Part shown: piece by piece, positions 60,482-64,000 of the stretch
Position numbering within the stretch: the stretch's first letter is position 1
How the letters are laid out: every line of letters begins with the position of its first letter
Assembly (NCBI GenBank): GCA_041738935.1
Contig: JBGSOV010000002.1
Span: 62,001-126,000, forward strand
DNA length: 64,000 nt
Source of the DNA: JBGSOV01 sp041738935
GTDB taxonomy: Bacteria; Patescibacteriota; Gracilibacteria; CAIRYL01; GCA-016699755
Direction of reading: 5' to 3'
Made by a program: the position numbers and the translations under genes
Notes under the pieces: generated by a model
The model's input: the letters and a program-made list of their open reading frames with translations, nothing else
What the model was told of the DNA's origin: nothing
Databases searched by the model: none

Positions 60482-61801
60482 TTATTCTTCCACGATCTTG
60501 CCATCGACAAAGCGGATGCCGTCACCGCGTGATTCGCGCGTGGCAACAGGATTGATATCTGCCTTTGGTTTGACAAACATCTTATCCAAAAACGAACGCT
60601 TTTTTTCAGTGACATCATTTTGCGCAGCGATCGGATGCTGATTCGCTTCGTTTTGATCAGCCGGAAAAACGTATCCTGCTTGTTCGTTTGGCTGAGCTTG
60701 TCTATTTGGATCGACAAAAGGGGATTGTTCGGTTGTTTGTTGCTGAGAGATTCCGCCATTTGGTTGTTGATTGGCAGGATTATTCGGGTTTGCCAATTCG
60801 CCTTTCTCGGCAAATGGATCTTCGAGGTCGTTCTCTGTGATGTCGTCTTGTTCATTAGATTTTTCTGCGGATTCGGATACCGCTTCTTCTTGTTTCTTTG
60901 TTTCGTCGAGTACAGCAAACGGATCTTCGACTTTGCCGTTGCCGACATCTTTTTTAAATTCGAGCTTGCCGCTGATTGCATCACAAAAAATAATATCTCC
61001 GGCGGCAAATGCACCTTGGATGAGCAAATCAGAAAGGGGATCTTCTAAATATTCCTGAATTGCACGGCGAAGTGGGCGCGCACCAAATGCTGGGTTGTAG
61101 CCTTTTTCGGCTAAAAAGGCGCGCGCGGCGTCGGTTAACTTCAGCTGCAGGTTTTTTTCGCCGAGCATTTCGCGAGTCTCGCGCAGCATAACATCAACGA
61201 TTTTGATGAGATCTTCCATACGCAGCGGCGTAAAAAAGATTAATTCGTCAAAACGATTGAGAAGCTCTGGACGGAAAAATTTCATCAATGTTGGCAGCAA
61301 GTCTTCTTTGAGTTGTGCTTGAAATTCTTTTTCGGTAATGACCTGAAACTCTTCCATGTCTTCATCTTCCATCTCGCCATTAACTCCCTCGGCGCCGTCT
61401 TTGCGACCATCGTCGATTTCATCGAGTTCTTCTTTGACTTCGTAAGCGGCTTTCCATTCGACTTCTGGACTGTCGGTTTGTTCGGTTTTAAATAACTCTA
61501 TGTCCCATGGTTCTTCGGGTTCGCTTTTTTCTTTTGTTTCTTCCGGTTTTTCTTCGGCTACTGTTTCATTCGCGTCAATCTTTTCTCCTTCTTCGGGAAT
61601 GTCTTCAATATTTTTGGCATCAGCGACATCTGGCTCTTGCGGAGCCTCGACATATGGCGGAGTATTTTGCACTTCATCTCCCACAATCGGCGTGTCAGAA
61701 TTATTTTCTGGCATATCACCTGCTTCGGAAGAAGCGAGTTGTTTTTTGAATTGCTGACTAAACAGCTCTTCGGGGCTGATGGCGTCGATATCTTCTGGCA
61801 T
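60482..61801 (-). CDS. Split ClpC-type ATPase, C-terminal half (D2 arginine finger and small domain)
   Basis: This 439-residue protein has three parts. An acidic, disordered N-terminal region comes first (1 to about 155, Glu/Asp/Pro-rich). The missing end of the second AAA+ module of a Clp ATPase follows (about 157-285): LLPTLMKFFRPELLNRFDELIFF with the arginine finger in LNR, then GYNPAFGARPLRR with sensor 2 Arg, and the D2 small domain. A Gln/Asn-rich tail ends it (about 290-439). It has no Walker motifs and cannot bind ATP alone. It starts 15 bp after the stop of the gene encoding the other half. ATG at 61801; a TTG at 61810 is an alternative. Confidence 0.88.
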   Translation of the reverse strand: MPEDIDAISPEELFSQQFKKQLASSEAGDMPENNSDTPIVGDEVQNTPPYVEAPQEPDVADAKNIEDIPEEGEKIDANETVAEEKPEETKEKSEPEEPWDIELFKTEQTDSPEVEWKAAYEVKEELDEIDDGRKDGAEGVNGEMEDEDMEEFQVITEKEFQAQLKEDLLPTLMKFFRPELLNRFDELIFFTPLRMEDLIKIVDVMLRETREMLGEKNLQLKLTDAARAFLAEKGYNPAFGARPLRRAIQEYLEDPLSDLLIQGAFAAGDIIFCDAISGKLEFKKDVGNGKVEDPFAVLDETKKQEEAVSESAEKSNEQDDITENDLEDPFAEKGELANPNNPANQQPNGGISQQQTTEQSPFVDPNRQAQPNEQAGYVFPADQNEANQHPIAAQNDVTEKKRSFLDKMFVKPKADINPVATRESRGDGIRFVDGKIVEE

Positions 61802-61816
61802 GGTGAACAAAAAAGA

Positions 61817-64000
61817 TTAGGCTTGTGGAGGAGTAACTGGATCATCGGCGAGCGGATCAGTAGGAACGTCATCGGATGGAATATCCCCTGCAACAACGGT
61901 ATTTGCTGGCAGAGTCGGATTGATTGGTGTAGTAGTTGGTTTTGTTTCGGTTGCTGATTCGTCATTTTGTGCGACTTGCGGCTGTTGCGTTTGCGCATCA
62001 TTTGCGATTGGCGCCGCTTCAGGCACTTTTGCTTCTGCTTGAGCCGCCGCTTCTTGTACTGCCGCTTCTTGTGCTGCTGTGGTGGCTTGTTCGGCTTCGC
62101 GCGTGCTAGCTAAGCGAACTTCCATGGCTTCGCGCACTTTGGCATTACGGGCTTCGACTTTTTGCTGTCCGTCCCAAAATTCTAAATAGCGTTTGCTGAT
62201 TTCCATCGAACCAATATTCGAAGTACAAATGATTATCGTATGTTTAAAAGTAATCGTGCGGCCGTGATTGTCGGTCAAGCGTCCATCATCCAAAACCTGT
62301 AAAAGGAGGTTAAAAACATCAGGATGCGCTTTTTCGACTTCATCAAAAAGTAAGATTGTATATGGTCTTTTGCGGACGGCCTCGGTCAATTCGCCGCCTT
62401 TTTCGTAGCCGACATACCCTGGAGGCGAACCGGTTAGACGCGAGACGGTGTGTTTTTCCATAAACTCCGACATGTCGAAACGAATCGCCGTATCTTCAGA
62501 GCCAAACAGTGTTTCGCCAAGCGTTTTGGCAAATTCGGTTTTACCGACTCCTGTTGGTCCCATAAACAAAAACGAGCCGATTGGTCTTTTGGGTTTACGA
62601 ATCCCCGAGCGTCCACGGCGAACCGCCGATGCAACTGCTGTCACAGCATATTCTTGACCAATAAGGCGTTGATGCAATTCGTCTTCGAGTTTCATCAACC
62701 GTTCGGCTTCCGATCCAGCGACATGTTCCATCGGCACGCCACTCCAGCGAGAAATAATTCGTCGCACGTGTTCCTCAGTAATTTCATCATGACTGCGCGA
62801 TTTTGCCTCTTCGGACATGGTACGAATATCTTCGAGTTCTTTAATCTTGTCACCGACTTTTTTCTCAATGCGTGTTAGCTCTTCAATATCTACCACACCT
62901 TTGGCACGTTCTTGTTCGGCGCGCAGTTTTTGGATTTCTTTCTCGAGTTCTTTTTCTTTTTGTGGTGTCGAAATCGACGGCATGCGCGCCATGGCAGCAG
63001 CTTCATCAATCAAGTCAAAGGCTTTGTCCGGCAAATAGCGGTCGTTGACATAGCGGGTCGAAAGCGTGATGGCGAGACGAATAATCTCTTCCGGAATTTT
63101 GACTCCGTGAAATGCTTCGTATTTGTCGCGCGAACCCATCAAAATCTGATAGCTTTCGTCATAACTTGGTTCGGGCACCATCACCAGCTGAAAGCGGCGT
63201 GAAAATGCGCCGTCTTTTTCGATATATTGATGATGCTCTGCTAGCGTGGTGGCGCCGATACAATGGATTTCTCCACGGGCAAGCGGCGGCTTCAAGATTT
63301 GCGCGGCATCGCCAGCACTATCGGACAAAATGGTGTGAATCTCGTCAATAAACAAAATCACTTCTCCCGCGCTATGAACAGCTTCTTTGATGACGCCTTC
63401 GAGACGCTTTTCAAATTCGCCACGTTTGCTCGCGCCAGCAACCAATGTGTTGATCGAAAGCGAAATGAGGCGCTTGCTTTTGAGGACTTCGGGCACATCA
63501 CCATGAATAATTCGGTCAGCGAGTCCTTCGACAATCGCGGTTTTTCCGACACCAGGTTCACCGACGAGCAGGGGATTGTTTTTTCTACGACGCGCCAAGA
63601 TATGAATCGTACGCTCAATTTCTTCTCCACGTCCGATGACTGGATCGATTTTGCCTTCGCGCGCCATTTGACAGAGGTTGATACCATATTTATCAAGGAG
63701 TGGTGTGCTTTCTCCCGAAAGCACGTCTTTCTCTTTGCCTTCACCGACTATGTTCATAATCTCTTTGCCGACGACTTCTTCGTTCATGCCGTGCTTTTTC
63801 AAAATCTTTGCCGCGACACCATCGACCGACAGCAATCCGAGCAGCAAATGTTCCCCCGCCGTAGCATGATGACGCCACTTGCGGCGCTCGATATCAGCTT
63901 TTAAGAGTGCGCTTTTGGTGCGTGCCGAAAATGGCAAAAATTCATCAGGATTCTTGTTCTTCCCAGGATGGATTTCTTGTTTTGTTTCTGCAGTGATTTC
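61817..64000 (-). CDS. clpC: Split ClpC-type ATPase, N-terminal half (N, D1, D2 up to sensor 1); 5' end outside window
   Basis: The frame runs off the window edge: codons from 64000 to 63938 continue in frame (...KNPDEFLPFSARTK), so the start lies beyond. The 727 visible residues, numbered here from the codon at 63937, are: Clp_N repeat (1 to about 65), D1 with Walker A GEPGVGKT (126-133) and LFIDEIH, a short coiled coil (about 325-380) of ClpC type, and D2 with Walker A GPTGVGKT (460-467), pore loop GYVG (507-510), Walker B LLFDEVE and sensor 1 in CTSNIGS (571-577). D2 then stops and gives way to an Ala/Glu/Gln- then Pro/Thr-rich tail (about 590-706). The arginine finger, sensor 2 and small domain are in the next gene. 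The D1 pore loop reads AGASKRGEFE with Lys where Tyr is usual. Confidence 0.93.
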   Translation of the reverse strand, partial: EITAETKQEIHPGKNKNPDEFLPFSARTKSALLKADIERRKWRHHATAGEHLLLGLLSVDGVAAKILKKHGMNEEVVGKEIMNIVGEGKEKDVLSGESTPLLDKYGINLCQMAREGKIDPVIGRGEEIERTIHILARRRKNNPLLVGEPGVGKTAIVEGLADRIIHGDVPEVLKSKRLISLSINTLVAGASKRGEFEKRLEGVIKEAVHSAGEVILFIDEIHTILSDSAGDAAQILKPPLARGEIHCIGATTLAEHHQYIEKDGAFSRRFQLVMVPEPSYDESYQILMGSRDKYEAFHGVKIPEEIIRLAITLSTRYVNDRYLPDKAFDLIDEAAAMARMPSISTPQKEKELEKEIQKLRAEQERAKGVVDIEELTRIEKKVGDKIKELEDIRTMSEEAKSRSHDEITEEHVRRIISRWSGVPMEHVAGSEAERLMKLEDELHQRLIGQEYAVTAVASAVRRGRSGIRKPKRPIGSFLFMGPTGVGKTEFAKTLGETLFGSEDTAIRFDMSEFMEKHTVSRLTGSPPGYVGYEKGGELTEAVRKRPYTILLFDEVEKAHPDVFNLLLQVLDDGRLTDNHGRTITFKHTIIICTSNIGSMEISKRYLEFWDGQQKVEARNAKVREAMEVRLASTREAEQATTAAQEAAVQEAAAQAEAKVPEAAPIANDAQTQQPQVAQNDESATETKPTTTPINPTLPANTVVAGDIPSDDVPTDPLADDPVTPPQA

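Noticed and set aside
61801..61819. Programmed frameshift or readthrough joining the two Clp halves
   Set aside because: A true stop and a separate ATG 15 bp later are present, no slippery heptamer with a following stem is evident at the stop, and both sides carry long independent extensions. Low-level readthrough cannot be excluded.
1..64000. Reading UGA as glycine, as in Gracilibacteria and Absconditabacteria
   Set aside because: Many conserved genes (secY, ntpC, ntpG, tilS, purL) end cleanly at TGA at the family's normal length, often in ATGA overlaps with the next start, and no conserved gene needs TGA read through.
1..64000. CRISPR arrays, insertion sequences, integrase attachment sites or rRNA genes
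   Set aside because: No regularly spaced direct repeats, transposase or integrase frames, or rRNA-like sequence were seen on either strand.

Overview
The window is a gene-dense bacterial chromosome segment of about 43-45% GC by eye. It reads with the standard code: many genes end in TGA and several sit in ATGA stop/start overlaps. The organism is probably a member of the Candidate Phyla Radiation (Patescibacteria), perhaps one of its metabolically richer groups such as Peregrinibacteria. This is an inference from the VirB2/TrbC-like pilin gene, secreted SLH-domain proteins, many unrecognised lineage-type proteins and the near absence of Shine-Dalgarno sites. No rRNA gene is present to settle it. 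Many starts are preceded by a pure C/T tract instead of a ribosome binding site.

Layout. 1-8 kb: the end of a membrane protein with a flavin oxidoreductase, a MATE exporter, a TIMP-like secreted protein, PRPP synthetase (prs), a VirB2-like pilin, a small basic protein, and two coupled glycosyltransferases (GT39, GT2). 8-15 kb: a V-type ATPase operon in the Enterococcus hirae order F-I-K-E-C-G-A, with a lipoprotein gene inserted before A and no B or D. 15-21 kb: a DUF6941 protein, a small tandem membrane-protein family with a decayed third copy, and a 1483-residue secreted VWA/Vps62/carbohydrate-binding mosaic. 21-32 kb: OLD-family nuclease, purD, hydrolase, mraY, tilS, nucleotidyltransferase, secY-adk, PRC-barrel protein and tRNA-Pro. 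32-46 kb: SLH beta-propeller protein, EamA transporter, secA, pnp, DUF389, tyrS, rluD-like, lipoprotein, ispG. 46-52 kb: glycoside hydrolase, a methionine-type attenuator, an unknown gene, metA, thioredoxin-DsbD fusion, transglutaminase-like TPR protein. 52-64 kb: SLH metallopeptidase, purL, methyltransferase, ribH, second EamA transporter, yebC, and a ClpC-type unfoldase split into two genes.

Two systems stand out. First, at 47763-47899 a 27-codon leader with five Met codons in seven positions overlaps mutually exclusive antiterminator and terminator hairpins ahead of an unknown gene and metA, with all four segments of a classical attenuator. Second, at 60482-64000 a ClpC-like double AAA+ ATPase is divided inside its second ATPase module, between sensor 1 and the arginine finger, at the place where ClpP-docking ClpC proteins carry their docking loop. 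Each half carries a long acidic, low-complexity extension at the break, so an active D2 ring would have to assemble from two polypeptides.

The rest combines core housekeeping (secretion, purines, isoprenoids, peptidoglycan, tRNA and RNA metabolism) with a rich cell-surface set of SLH, VWA, TIMP-like and lipoprotein genes. No CRISPR array, insertion sequence or rRNA gene was seen.
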